NCBI RefSeq assembly: GCF_031454185.1
Contig: NZ_JAVDQI010000010.1
Coordinates: 26,132-90,131, forward strand
Direction: 5' to 3'
From: Methanococcoides alaskense
GTDB lineage: Archaea; Halobacteriota; Methanosarcinia; Methanosarcinales; Methanosarcinaceae
DNA: 64,000 nucleotides
The first letter of the stretch is position 1. Each line of letters begins with the position of its first letter. Made by a program: the position numbers and the translations under genes. Below the pieces are notes generated by a model. It saw only the letters and a list, made by a program, of their open reading frames with translations, was not told the origin of the DNA and ran no database searches. Positions 23,023-30,598 of the stretch are shown in pieces.

Positions 23023-25789
23023 GATTCAACTTGGGCTGAAAGTTCTGCACTCCGAACTTGGTGAAGGCGTTGTCATTGGCATTGAGCCAACCGGCTACAT
23101 CACAGTATTTTTTCTTGCATTAGGAGAACGCCAAGTTTCAGCTGAAACACTATCTTTATCCACAGACCGCTTCAACCGAATAATTGATGGATTCTCTTCA
23201 GCCTCATCTGAGCGCCTGGAACATCTCTGGCTGGCTTTGGAGGCTGAAGAGATTCCGCTCATGGAGAGCGCTGCTACACTCACTTCGGCTAAAGTTGACT
23301 TGTTACCACATCAGGTGACACTCGTTCATCGAATGGCCAATACACGTCCCAAACGGTTTCTCATTGCTGATGAAGTGGGCCTAGGCAAAACGATTGAAGC
23401 AGCCCTCATACTGCGGGAAATGGCATCAAGAGGTGAATTACAACGAGCTATGATGGTTGTACCAGCGGGACTCGTTGAAAATTGGAGAAGAGAATTGAAT
23501 GATGTTTTCAATCTTGATTTTGAGGTGTTCGGATCAGAAGGTGACGTAACAGACCGCAAATCGAATGCCTTTGCGAAACATAATCTTCTAATCGCCTCAG
23601 TTGATACTCTGAAGCGTCCTACCAGAATCAAAAAAATACTTGAAGCTCCACCCTGGGATTTGGTGGTGTTCGATGAAGCACATCATTTGAGCGTTTATCA
23701 AAACGGTAATCGCGTTAAAAAAACGGAAAACTTCAAGCTGGCTGAAGCCCTGCGTGACCACTGCCGGGATTTGCTTTTACTTTCTGCGACTCCGCATCAG
23801 GGTGATCATTTCCGATTCTGGATGTTGATTCGCCTGCTTAGACCTGAACTTTTTGAAAGCGAGCAGGACATGGTCAATAACCGCCACCGTCTTAATGCAG
23901 TGGTAATCCGCCGGACAAAAGCCGATGCCTGTGCTCAGGATGGTAGTTCTCTTTTTGCCCGCCGAATGGTCCATACAGAAGGATTCAATCTCTCAGAAGA
24001 GGAAATGGAGTTTTACAACGCACTGCTTGAGTATTTACGTGACGGGTACAATCTGGCAGCTCAACAAGGAAATAAAGGACGAGGACTTGGCTTTGTGATG
24101 ACCATATTTCAAAAGATTGCAGCCAGCAGTTTTGCAGCTATCCGATCTACTTTATGGCGTCGGCTCCTTATGATAACAGTACAGGAAGCCATCGAACGTG
24201 ACGGATTGCTTGATGTGGATGGTAGAAATAAAGTTTTGCAAGAGGCTCGGCAACTTATTCATGAGATATACAATCTACCATTCGATTCTGTAGGAAATGC
24301 TCAGGTTGATCAAATTCTTGCCGATACGAAGGTAAATCTTCTCAAAAAGAGCAAAGAAGCGAAAGCATTCTTGAAGAGCACCGATAATTATTCAGATACT
24401 GAATTAGCAGCCAGTAGCGAAGAATCTGCCGCCATGTTAGTTGCTTTGGGTGTACCGGAAGAACGGCAACGTATAAGAGAACTGATGACAAAATGCCCAG
24501 AAGGCATAGAAACAAAGACTGCGGTTCTCATAAATGCCCTTAAACAAATTTGGGCTCAGAATCCTGATGAAAAAGTAGTGATTTTTGCTACCTACTTAGG
24601 TACTGTAGAAACAATCAAGAGCAATCTTAATGAAGCTTTTCCTGACAAAGGTGTGGACGTGCTAAAAGGCGGTGACCACGGAGCAAAGACTGCTGCACAA
24701 AAACGCTTTCGCCAAAAAGGTGGCTCACATGTACTTGTTTCTACAGCCGCTGGTCGTGAAGGTATCAACCTGCAATTTGCCCGGGTTCTGTTCAACTATG
24801 ACCTGCCATGGAATCCCATGGACCTTGAACAGAGAATCGGTCGTATTCATCGTTATGGACAATTGTCCACAGCACAGGTTTATAACCTCATTTCAGCAGA
24901 CACTATCGAAGGCAAGATATTCCTTCTGCTTGAAGAGAAACTTAACGACATTGCCTATGCACTTGGTAAAGTGGATGAAAAGGGCCAGGTCACAGAAGAC
25001 CTCCGAGCTCAGGTACTTGGACAGCTAAGCAATTGCTTAAGTTACGATCGGCTTTACCAGGATGCTTTAGCCGATCCCACATTAAAAAGAACTCGCCAAG
25101 AACTTGAAGTGGCAATGAATAATGCCAACTTGGCTAGGGAGGTTGTGTTTGAACTTTTCCAAGTTTTGGATCGATTCAATCTGGGCGACTACCAGAAATT
25201 TGATGACGATGGACGCGGCATGCAACGTCTGATATCTTTTGTTTCACGAGCTGCAAGACTTGCCGAAAAAGATTTTATGAAAAAGGATGAAGTCATGTGG
25301 ACATTGATCGAAGATGGACAGCACCCCATTCAGTTCACTTCCGACCGTGAACGTGCACTAAGTGATGAAAATCTGGAACTTGTCGGTCTGGAACATCCGG
25401 AAATCCGGAAAGTGATGCAAAGCTACATTGAATTGGATGAAACAAATCGTGCGGTGTTTGGTAGACTCAAAGGAATTACAGAAGGAGGCTTGTTGACTGT
25501 CTGGAAAGTAAATACTCAAACAAAGGATGGCCAGACTGCACACCACATTGTTCGAATCGGTATGACTACTGATGGAGATCGTGCACCATGGCTTGAACAG
25601 CTTGGCGAGGAATTAATTGGCATAAGGCATTCAAATTCAAAAGATATTGATTTTTGGAAGAGTACTGCAACTCGGCAACGGCAGAGGATCCAAGAGCTTC
25701 TACACCGGGAATTGCTTTATTCAGGAATCATCAATGAGGAGATATCATATTCGGCTCCCCTTCTGGCAGTATTTGGAATAGACAATTGA
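23003..25789 (+). CDS. SNF2/RapA-like helicase of the defence operon
   Basis: A 928-aa superfamily 2 ATPase. An N-terminal 80-residue segment with a small beta domain (LGLKVLHSELGEGVVIGIEP) resembles a RapA tudor-like domain. Helicase motifs: LIADEVGLGKTIEAAL (I, about 120), VVFDEAHHL (II, about 222), LLSATPHQGD (III, about 258), then a long insertion and GREGINLQFARVLFNYDLPWN (V) and QRIGRIHRYGQ (VI, about 612). It is similar in layout to the DrmD helicase of class 1 DISARM. No nuclease motif is visible. The start at 23003 gives MSLASHEIQLG; a TTG nine bases earlier is possible. It ends the operon. Confidence 0.85.
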   Translation: MSLASHEIQLGLKVLHSELGEGVVIGIEPTGYITVFFLALGERQVSAETLSLSTDRFNRIIDGFSSASSERLEHLWLALEAEEIPLMESAATLTSAKVDLLPHQVTLVHRMANTRPKRFLIADEVGLGKTIEAALILREMASRGELQRAMMVVPAGLVENWRRELNDVFNLDFEVFGSEGDVTDRKSNAFAKHNLLIASVDTLKRPTRIKKILEAPPWDLVVFDEAHHLSVYQNGNRVKKTENFKLAEALRDHCRDLLLLSATPHQGDHFRFWMLIRLLRPELFESEQDMVNNRHRLNAVVIRRTKADACAQDGSSLFARRMVHTEGFNLSEEEMEFYNALLEYLRDGYNLAAQQGNKGRGLGFVMTIFQKIAASSFAAIRSTLWRRLLMITVQEAIERDGLLDVDGRNKVLQEARQLIHEIYNLPFDSVGNAQVDQILADTKVNLLKKSKEAKAFLKSTDNYSDTELAASSEESAAMLVALGVPEERQRIRELMTKCPEGIETKTAVLINALKQIWAQNPDEKVVIFATYLGTVETIKSNLNEAFPDKGVDVLKGGDHGAKTAAQKRFRQKGGSHVLVSTAAGREGINLQFARVLFNYDLPWNPMDLEQRIGRIHRYGQLSTAQVYNLISADTIEGKIFLLLEEKLNDIAYALGKVDEKGQVTEDLRAQVLGQLSNCLSYDRLYQDALADPTLKRTRQELEVAMNNANLAREVVFELFQVLDRFNLGDYQKFDDDGRGMQRLISFVSRAARLAEKDFMKKDEVMWTLIEDGQHPIQFTSDRERALSDENLELVGLEHPEIRKVMQSYIELDETNRAVFGRLKGITEGGLLTVWKVNTQTKDGQTAHHIVRIGMTTDGDRAPWLEQLGEELIGIRHSNSKDIDFWKSTATRQRQRIQELLHRELLYSGIINEEISYSAPLLAVFGIDN

Positions 25790-26128
25790 AGGATATAAAT
25801 CGGAAAAATAATATATTCATGTCATAAAAAGTACAGACTACTTCAATGAAAACCAATATTATTCAATAGTAAACTACCAGTCTTCATCTACGTATGCGGG
25901 CTCTTCATTTTCAATGCAAATATTAAACAACATTGAACGCAAAATGATATCATACCAAAATCATACCTAATATTCGATATCGAACCCAGCTATCTTCAGA
26001 AAATTTTAACACAATCAGTGATTAGGACCAATAGAAATTATTTATTAGTCCTAGGTGGATGATATAAATGCAGTTAAGGAGCCAAAACTAAAAGATGCAA
26101 ACATCAATGTTTTAAGAATAAATGTGAA
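25790..26128. other. Non-coding stretch between helicase and tRNA-Leu
   Basis: AT-rich DNA with no ORF, promoter or repeat that I can support. It probably contains the end signal of the defence operon. Confidence 0.4.
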
Positions 26129-26216
26129 TGGTGCGAGAGGTGTGATTCGAACACACGAATTCCTACGAAAATGGGTCCTAAGCCCATCGCCTTTGACCTG
26201 GCTGGGCAACCCTCGC
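26129..26216 (-). tRNA. Element-borne tRNA-Leu(UAG)
   Basis: A complete class II tRNA: acceptor GCGAGGG/CTCTCGC, D arm, anticodon stem GATGGG with loop CTTAGGA (anticodon TAG), long variable arm, T arm GTGTG TTCGAAT CACAC, then A and an encoded CCA. Compared with the split host gene it has 12 differences in 85 nt. The acceptor (G to A with C to T), anticodon-stem and T-stem changes are compensatory, so the fold is kept. It lies inside the att cores and has its own TATA-like sequence, and so can replace the host tRNA that the insertion destroyed. Confidence 0.93.
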
Positions 26217-26222
26217 ACTGAG

Positions 26223-26230
26223 ATATATAA
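26223..26230 (-). promoter_or_regulatory. TATA-like box of the element tRNA-Leu
   Basis: TTATATAT on the minus strand starts 14 bases before the tRNA 5' end. It is somewhat close for an archaeal TATA box but is the only clear candidate. Read-through from the host promoter upstream of 26351 is another possible source of transcription. Confidence 0.4.
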
Positions 26231-26308
26231 TTAAATGTTTTTTGCATATTAATGTTGCGCCTTCTATTTTGCGAGTTTCTCTGAAATATTGCGAAGCCCT
26301 TTGAATAT

Positions 26309-26323
26309 GGTCCTAAGCCCTGC
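26309..26323. repeat. Right attachment-site core (15-bp direct repeat)
   Basis: Exact copy of the core at 3350-3364, in the same orientation. The bases on either side differ from the left copy, so the identity is limited to 15 bp. Confidence 0.85.
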
Positions 26324-26351
26324 GCCTTTGGCCAGGCTGGGCAACCCCCGC
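26309..26351 (-). pseudogene. 5' half of the split tRNA-Leu(UAG) gene
   Basis: Read on the minus strand: acceptor strand GCGGGGG, the D arm (TTGCCCAGCCTGGCCAAAGGC), anticodon stem GCAGGG and loop CTTAGGA, ending in CC. Beyond the core the sequence (ATATTCAAAGGG...) does not form the rest of a tRNA, so this end is not repaired by the element. Joined to 3308-3349 it gives a perfect 85-nt tRNA-Leu. Confidence 0.9.
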
Positions 26352-26440
26352 AAAAAGGAACAATATCTAAACTCATTTTTCATATTTAATCTTATGCAAT
26401 GATGCGACAAGGCATATCGCAGCATGACTGTATCGCAGCA

Positions 26441-27805
26441 TTACAAAATTTGTTCGTTGGCCTCTGCCGGAGGGTGTTTGAGAATTTTTACTTCCTTAAT
26501 GAACATGAACGCTACAACTATTAACATCAGATATATCCCCACAGGGGCGGCCATCCAGACACCCGTAAGACCGTAGTATCTCGGCAGTATGAACAGCAAG
26601 GGAAGGATGAAGATGAAGATCTTGCCGAAATGGATGAACAATGACGGTTTTATCTTGTTCACTGACTGGTAATACACAGCCACGGATATGATGACACCTT
26701 CAACGATGATACCGAATATGAATATCCTCATACCTTCGACCGCTGTTACCAGCAACTCGGGATCATTGCGATTGAAAAGCTGGATGATCGTTTCCGGGAA
26801 CGTGTATAGCAGAGTGAATCCTGAAAGGCCTACTAAAAAACAGGATAGTATGGCCATTTTGGTAGCACTGTAAACCCTGTCGTAAAGTTTTGCGCCGTGG
26901 TTGAATCCGATTATCGGCTGCACACCAGCTGAGATGCCCTCGAAGACCATGTAGAAGATGGCGAACGAATACTCGATGACACCATAAGAGGAGACCGCAA
27001 TCTCAGAACCGTATTTCAGGAGCATATAATTATAGCTCAGCACAAGCACTCCAAGGGACGCCTGCATGACGAATGCCGGAAAACCGGTCTTCAATATGCC
27101 TGCAATGATCTCAAGGTCAGGGCTGATGTCGGAAAGGTAAAGCCTCAACTGTGCATGCCTGCTGAAGAAATAGGATACGAATGCGATCATGGAAACTGCA
27201 AAAGCGATAACCGTAGCAATGGCCGCACCCTGCATCCCCATACCCCAGCGCATGACGAAAAGATAATCAAGCACGATGTTCGTCACAGCGCCCACAACCA
27301 TCATCTTCATGGCAAATGAAGGGCGACCGTCATTACGCACAAGAGGATCAAGCCCTATTCCTGCAATGAGACAGATCGAACCTATGAACATTATACGAAG
27401 ATAGTCGCTGCCCATAACGAAAACAGTGCCTGTAGCACCCACCATCCTGAGCAACGGTTCAGTGAAGAACAGCCCCAGGATAGCAAAGAATGTACCCACC
27501 ACAAACATCAAAGGCAGCAGGTCAGAAGCGATCCGATGGGCACGCTTGCGATTGCCCTTCCCAAGCTCAATGGCCACGAGGGAAGCACCACCCGTGCCTA
27601 TAAGCATGGCTGTTGCGATCATACCAATGAGCAAAGGATATACAAGTGTCACCGATGTGAGCCCAAGAGTGCCGACGCCATTGCCGATGAAATATCCATC
27701 AATGGTTATCTGTACACCACCGATGATGAATCCCACGACCGCAGGAAGGGCGAATTTTCTGAATAATTTCCCTATACTTTCAACTGCTAATTCGTCTTCG
27801 CTCAT
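26441..27805 (-). CDS. MATE-family multidrug/Na+ efflux transporter
   Basis: A 454-aa polytopic membrane protein with about 12 predicted helices, the standard MATE layout. The two MatE repeats begin with FRKFALPAVVGFIIGGVQITIDGYFIGNGVG and, halfway, with ILKTGFPAFVMQASLGVLVLSYNYM. The family exports cationic drugs or metabolites using Na+ or H+ gradients. The ATG overlaps the stop of the upstream MarR gene by 4 bp, so the exporter is probably controlled by that repressor. Confidence 0.9.
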   Translation of the reverse strand: MSEDELAVESIGKLFRKFALPAVVGFIIGGVQITIDGYFIGNGVGTLGLTSVTLVYPLLIGMIATAMLIGTGGASLVAIELGKGNRKRAHRIASDLLPLMFVVGTFFAILGLFFTEPLLRMVGATGTVFVMGSDYLRIMFIGSICLIAGIGLDPLVRNDGRPSFAMKMMVVGAVTNIVLDYLFVMRWGMGMQGAAIATVIAFAVSMIAFVSYFFSRHAQLRLYLSDISPDLEIIAGILKTGFPAFVMQASLGVLVLSYNYMLLKYGSEIAVSSYGVIEYSFAIFYMVFEGISAGVQPIIGFNHGAKLYDRVYSATKMAILSCFLVGLSGFTLLYTFPETIIQLFNRNDPELLVTAVEGMRIFIFGIIVEGVIISVAVYYQSVNKIKPSLFIHFGKIFIFILPLLFILPRYYGLTGVWMAAPVGIYLMLIVVAFMFIKEVKILKHPPAEANEQIL

Positions 27806-28233
27806 TTCCCACCATCAACTTCAAGATTGGAAGTTATCTTTTCCCACAAACCCGCAAATGTCTCGAACTCATTGTCGTCAAGGACCTCCTCGACCTTCCC
27901 AAAGAACAGATCATCAGCAGACCGACCCAGTTCGATCACTTCATTACCTTCTGCAGAGAGAGTTAAATTGCAGACACGTTTATCGCTGATCGAGCGTTCG
28001 ACCTCCAGCAGACCCATATCAACAAGTTTCTTCACCATGGTACTTGCAGAAGGTTTCTTCACATCCATTGCAGATGCAAGCTCCGATATTGTGGGATTGA
28101 CGAGGGATCTGACCACCGCAAGATAAGAGAAGGAACTATAACTCACATCAGCATATTTCTCAAGCTTTTCATTTTTTGTCAGGATCTTCTGGTAGTACTT
28201 ATCGACCTTTTCAAATGAAAGTTGCACGGGCAT
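27802..28233 (-). CDS. MarR-family transcriptional regulator
   Basis: A 143-aa protein of typical MarR size. The winged helix is at about 45-110 (PTISELASAMDVKKPSASTMVKKLVDMGLLEVERSISDKRVCNLTLSAEG), with dimerisation helices at both ends. It is the first gene of a MarR-MATE operon. The perfect palindrome just upstream of its start is the likely operator for self-regulation; a drug or stress ligand would release it. Confidence 0.9.
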   Translation of the reverse strand: MPVQLSFEKVDKYYQKILTKNEKLEKYADVSYSSFSYLAVVRSLVNPTISELASAMDVKKPSASTMVKKLVDMGLLEVERSISDKRVCNLTLSAEGNEVIELGRSADDLFFGKVEEVLDDNEFETFAGLWEKITSNLEVDGGK

Positions 28234-28238
28234 AATGG

Positions 28239-28255
28239 TTAGTTAGGCTAACTAA
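28239..28255. promoter_or_regulatory. MarR operator: perfect 17-bp palindrome
   Basis: TTAGTTAG-G-CTAACTAA begins 6 bp before the MarR start codon. On the minus strand it directly follows TATA-like CTTATATAT, so it covers the expected transcription start. The transcript must be nearly leaderless. Confidence 0.75.
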
Positions 28256-28285
28256 TATATAAGCCCCACGGGAAATCATCTAACT

Positions 28286-29689
28286 TCAGACATCCGTGCT
28301 CAGACCTGCTGCCTTGAACATGAACAATGCAACATCCCTTTCTTTGCTATGGTCAACGATTGGTCCCGGATATCCCGGAATATCCATATCGCCCTTTTCC
28401 AGTTTGTGAATACGTTGTGACTCGATTTCTTCCAATTCAAGTATCCATTTTTTGATATATTCACAGTCTTTATCGAACTTCTTTTGCTGTAGCCAGGGAT
28501 TGAATATCCGGAAATAGGGCTGTGAATCAGCTCCTGTAGAAGCAGCCCACTGCCAGTTACCATTGTTCACACATGGATCATAGTCCACGAGTTTGCTTGC
28601 AAAATAACGCTCACCCCACTTCCAGTCGATATGAAGATCCTTCACAAGGAAGGAGGCTACGATCATCCTCACACGGTTGTGCATATATCCTGTTGTGTTC
28701 AGTTCCCTCATGCCTGCATCCACAATAGGAAAACCTGTTTTACCCAAACACCATGCATCGAAAAGGACGCGATCATTGCCCCAAATGAGATTCTCAAACT
28801 TGCTTTTGAACGCATGCTTGAAGACCTCAGGAAATTCGAAGGATATTTGGGTGAAGAAATCACGCCAGTACAATTCATTGATAAGTGTATGACCCCTACC
28901 AAGTTCATCAAGTACCGAATAGTAGAACTCCCTTATGGATATGGTACCAAGCTTATTGTGTGCAGAAAGACCCGTAGTGCCCTTGAGGAAAGGCAGGTTC
29001 CTTTCTTTATCATAGTTCACGAACTGGGAAAGGGACTCCAGTACAGCCAGTGCATTGGCCCTCCCGCCATGCACGAATATTTGTTCATTCCTTTCAGGTA
29101 ATGGCCTTTTCAGAAAACTACCCTCACCTACCTCATCAACTCCGCAGTCCCCAGTAAAGAAACTGCCTCCACTGAACATTGAAGGAATAACAACATCCCT
29201 TTTCGAAGCCTCCCTGAAGAACTGGGTGAAGACCTTGTACGGAGTTCCTTTTTTCGTGCGTATGGTCCCGGGCTCATGGAGCAGGCAGTCATTGAATTGA
29301 AGCATGTCCACACCTTTATCAGCACATATGCTGGCTATTTGCATGTCCCTTCTGATGCTGAAAGGAGTATAATCATGGTTCACAAGAACAGCATCAATAT
29401 CCAGGATCCCCAGAAGCTGACCAATTACCTCCTCGGGAAGACCTGAAAAGAGATAGAGCCTGCCATTCACTTTTCTGAGCTGCCCTTTGAGATCATCAAG
29501 CGACTCCAGCAGGAACTGCAAGGCATTGCTGTTGAAAGCCTTCCTTCCAGGATCGCATAGACGCGGATCTAGTATGAAGCAGGGAATGACCTCATCGGAC
29601 ATGTCAAGAGCTGCCAGAAGAGCAGTATTGTCATCCACCCGCAAGTCCCTCCTGAAAACAAAGAGGGATCTCTTGAACCGGGATGTCAT
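28286..29689 (-). CDS. phr: Deoxyribodipyrimidine photolyase, class I CPD type
   Basis: A 467-aa protein. It uses light to split cyclobutane pyrimidine dimers, with FADH as catalyst. The N-terminal antenna domain (LFVFRRDLRVDDNTALLAAL) is followed by the FAD domain: WRDFFTQISFEFP, GKTGFPIVDAGMRELNTTGYMHNRVRM, ASFLVKDLHIDWKWGERYF, DYDPCVNNGNWQWAASTGADSQPYFRIFNP. The tryptophans of the electron path are present (WKWGE, NWQW). It overlaps the upstream SOUL gene by 4 bp and is probably co-expressed with it. Confidence 0.95.
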   Translation of the reverse strand: MTSRFKRSLFVFRRDLRVDDNTALLAALDMSDEVIPCFILDPRLCDPGRKAFNSNALQFLLESLDDLKGQLRKVNGRLYLFSGLPEEVIGQLLGILDIDAVLVNHDYTPFSIRRDMQIASICADKGVDMLQFNDCLLHEPGTIRTKKGTPYKVFTQFFREASKRDVVIPSMFSGGSFFTGDCGVDEVGEGSFLKRPLPERNEQIFVHGGRANALAVLESLSQFVNYDKERNLPFLKGTTGLSAHNKLGTISIREFYYSVLDELGRGHTLINELYWRDFFTQISFEFPEVFKHAFKSKFENLIWGNDRVLFDAWCLGKTGFPIVDAGMRELNTTGYMHNRVRMIVASFLVKDLHIDWKWGERYFASKLVDYDPCVNNGNWQWAASTGADSQPYFRIFNPWLQQKKFDKDCEYIKKWILELEEIESQRIHKLEKGDMDIPGYPGPIVDHSKERDVALFMFKAAGLSTDV

Positions 29690-30270
29690 TCTACCTCAAC
29701 TGCAATTTCATTCCGCATGATCATGGGAGGTACCCAGGGCGGATTGTACCGCATAAGGAAAAATTCCCCTTTTGTACTCAGCCCGTGCTCTGAAAGTTTC
29801 TTTTCAAGTATGAGCCTCCGAGATCCAATTTTATTATCGGTCACATATCCGGAAAATCTAATTACCGCAAGCTTTCTGGGAGAAACATTGTGAATTGATA
29901 TGGCTTCGTCCAGAGGATGAGGAGCATTGTCTACACCATATCCTTCCGGCAGGATGAAAGACATATGCAGGACATGTTCCTCCTGTTGGGATATCACAGG
30001 AGCTGTCATCGCTATCTTTACATCATTTTTGTTCTTGCCGAAGATATAACCCGACAGTGTCCTGAACCCGGAGTTCGAGTCCTTTGCATCCGCAGATATG
30101 AATGTACTTCTGTCATACTGCCTTATCTCAACACCATCACCAAGCTCTTCGATCACCGTATAATTAAGCTGTTCAGTACTCATTGAAACTTTGACCCCCA
30201 CCAGGAACCATATTGCAACAAGAACTAAGATCAGTACCGCTATCACAAATAATGCCCCCATTTGCTTCAT
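29686..30270 (-). CDS. SOUL-family heme-binding-like membrane protein
   Basis: A 194-aa protein with one N-terminal membrane helix (GALFVIAVLILVLVAIWFLVGV), then a SOUL domain: YTVIEELGDGVEIRQYD...GFRTLSGYIFGKNKNDVKIAMTAPVISQQ...SFILPEGYG...RFSGYVTDNKIGSRRLILEKKL...RYNPPWVPPMIMRNEI. The start at 30270 is the Met just before the helix; upstream in-frame Met codons only add an unlikely extension. The family binds heme or porphyrin in some members. Its coupling to photolyase (ATGA overlap) suggests a link with light or oxidative stress, which is inference. Confidence 0.85.
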   Translation of the reverse strand: MKQMGALFVIAVLILVLVAIWFLVGVKVSMSTEQLNYTVIEELGDGVEIRQYDRSTFISADAKDSNSGFRTLSGYIFGKNKNDVKIAMTAPVISQQEEHVLHMSFILPEGYGVDNAPHPLDEAISIHNVSPRKLAVIRFSGYVTDNKIGSRRLILEKKLSEHGLSTKGEFFLMRYNPPWVPPMIMRNEIAVEVE

Positions 30271-30396
30271 AGGTAAATATGCTAGGGGGAACTTAATAAA
30301 TATTTTGCATGAAAAACACACCTTTAATAAAAAACAAAGTGAACACTATTAGAAAAGTTAGAGATGAGAAAAGTTAGAGATGAGAAAAGAATATGA

Positions 30397-30468
30397 TGCG
30401 CCAACCGGGATTTGAACCCGGGTTTAGGGCTTGGAAGGCCCCAGTCATAGCCACTAGACCATCAGCGC
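30397..30468 (-). tRNA. tRNA-Gly(UCC)
   Basis: A 72-nt cloverleaf: acceptor GCGCTGA with TTGGCGC, anticodon stem GGGGC/GCCCT around loop CTTCCAA (anticodon TCC), T arm CCGGG TTTGAAT CCCGG, discriminator A. CCA is not encoded. Confidence 0.93.
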
Positions 30469-30598
30469 ACTTACAATCCTTAACTGGCATTTTTAGCATA
30501 TAATCCTTTCGGCTAAAGCCACCATCCGAAAAGAAGTATTGTACTGAATGCAATACGTAATGAAACATCGCCCTTGTGTCGCTGTGACAGAGCAGATA

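Larger units (their letters stand above)
3350..26323. mobile_element. Integrative element inserted in a tRNA-Leu(UAG) gene, about 23 kb
   Basis: The limits are two identical 15-bp cores within the two halves of one tRNA-Leu gene. Excision across the cores would remove 22,959 bp and rebuild an 85-nt tRNA. The contents support an integrative plasmid or virus-like element: a tyrosine integrase next to one end, winged-helix regulators with palindromic operators, a DUF927 replication ATPase with an iteron cluster, a serine recombinase, an Abi-alpha-like gene and a five-gene defence operon. It also carries its own intact tRNA-Leu(UAG). The left half is visibly more AT-rich than the defence operon, so the element is a mosaic. 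I see no capsid, portal or conjugation genes. Confidence 0.85.

Noticed and set aside
3350..26323. Classical virus or conjugative element
   Set aside because: No capsid, portal, terminase, VirB4/VirD4-like or relaxase gene was recognised.
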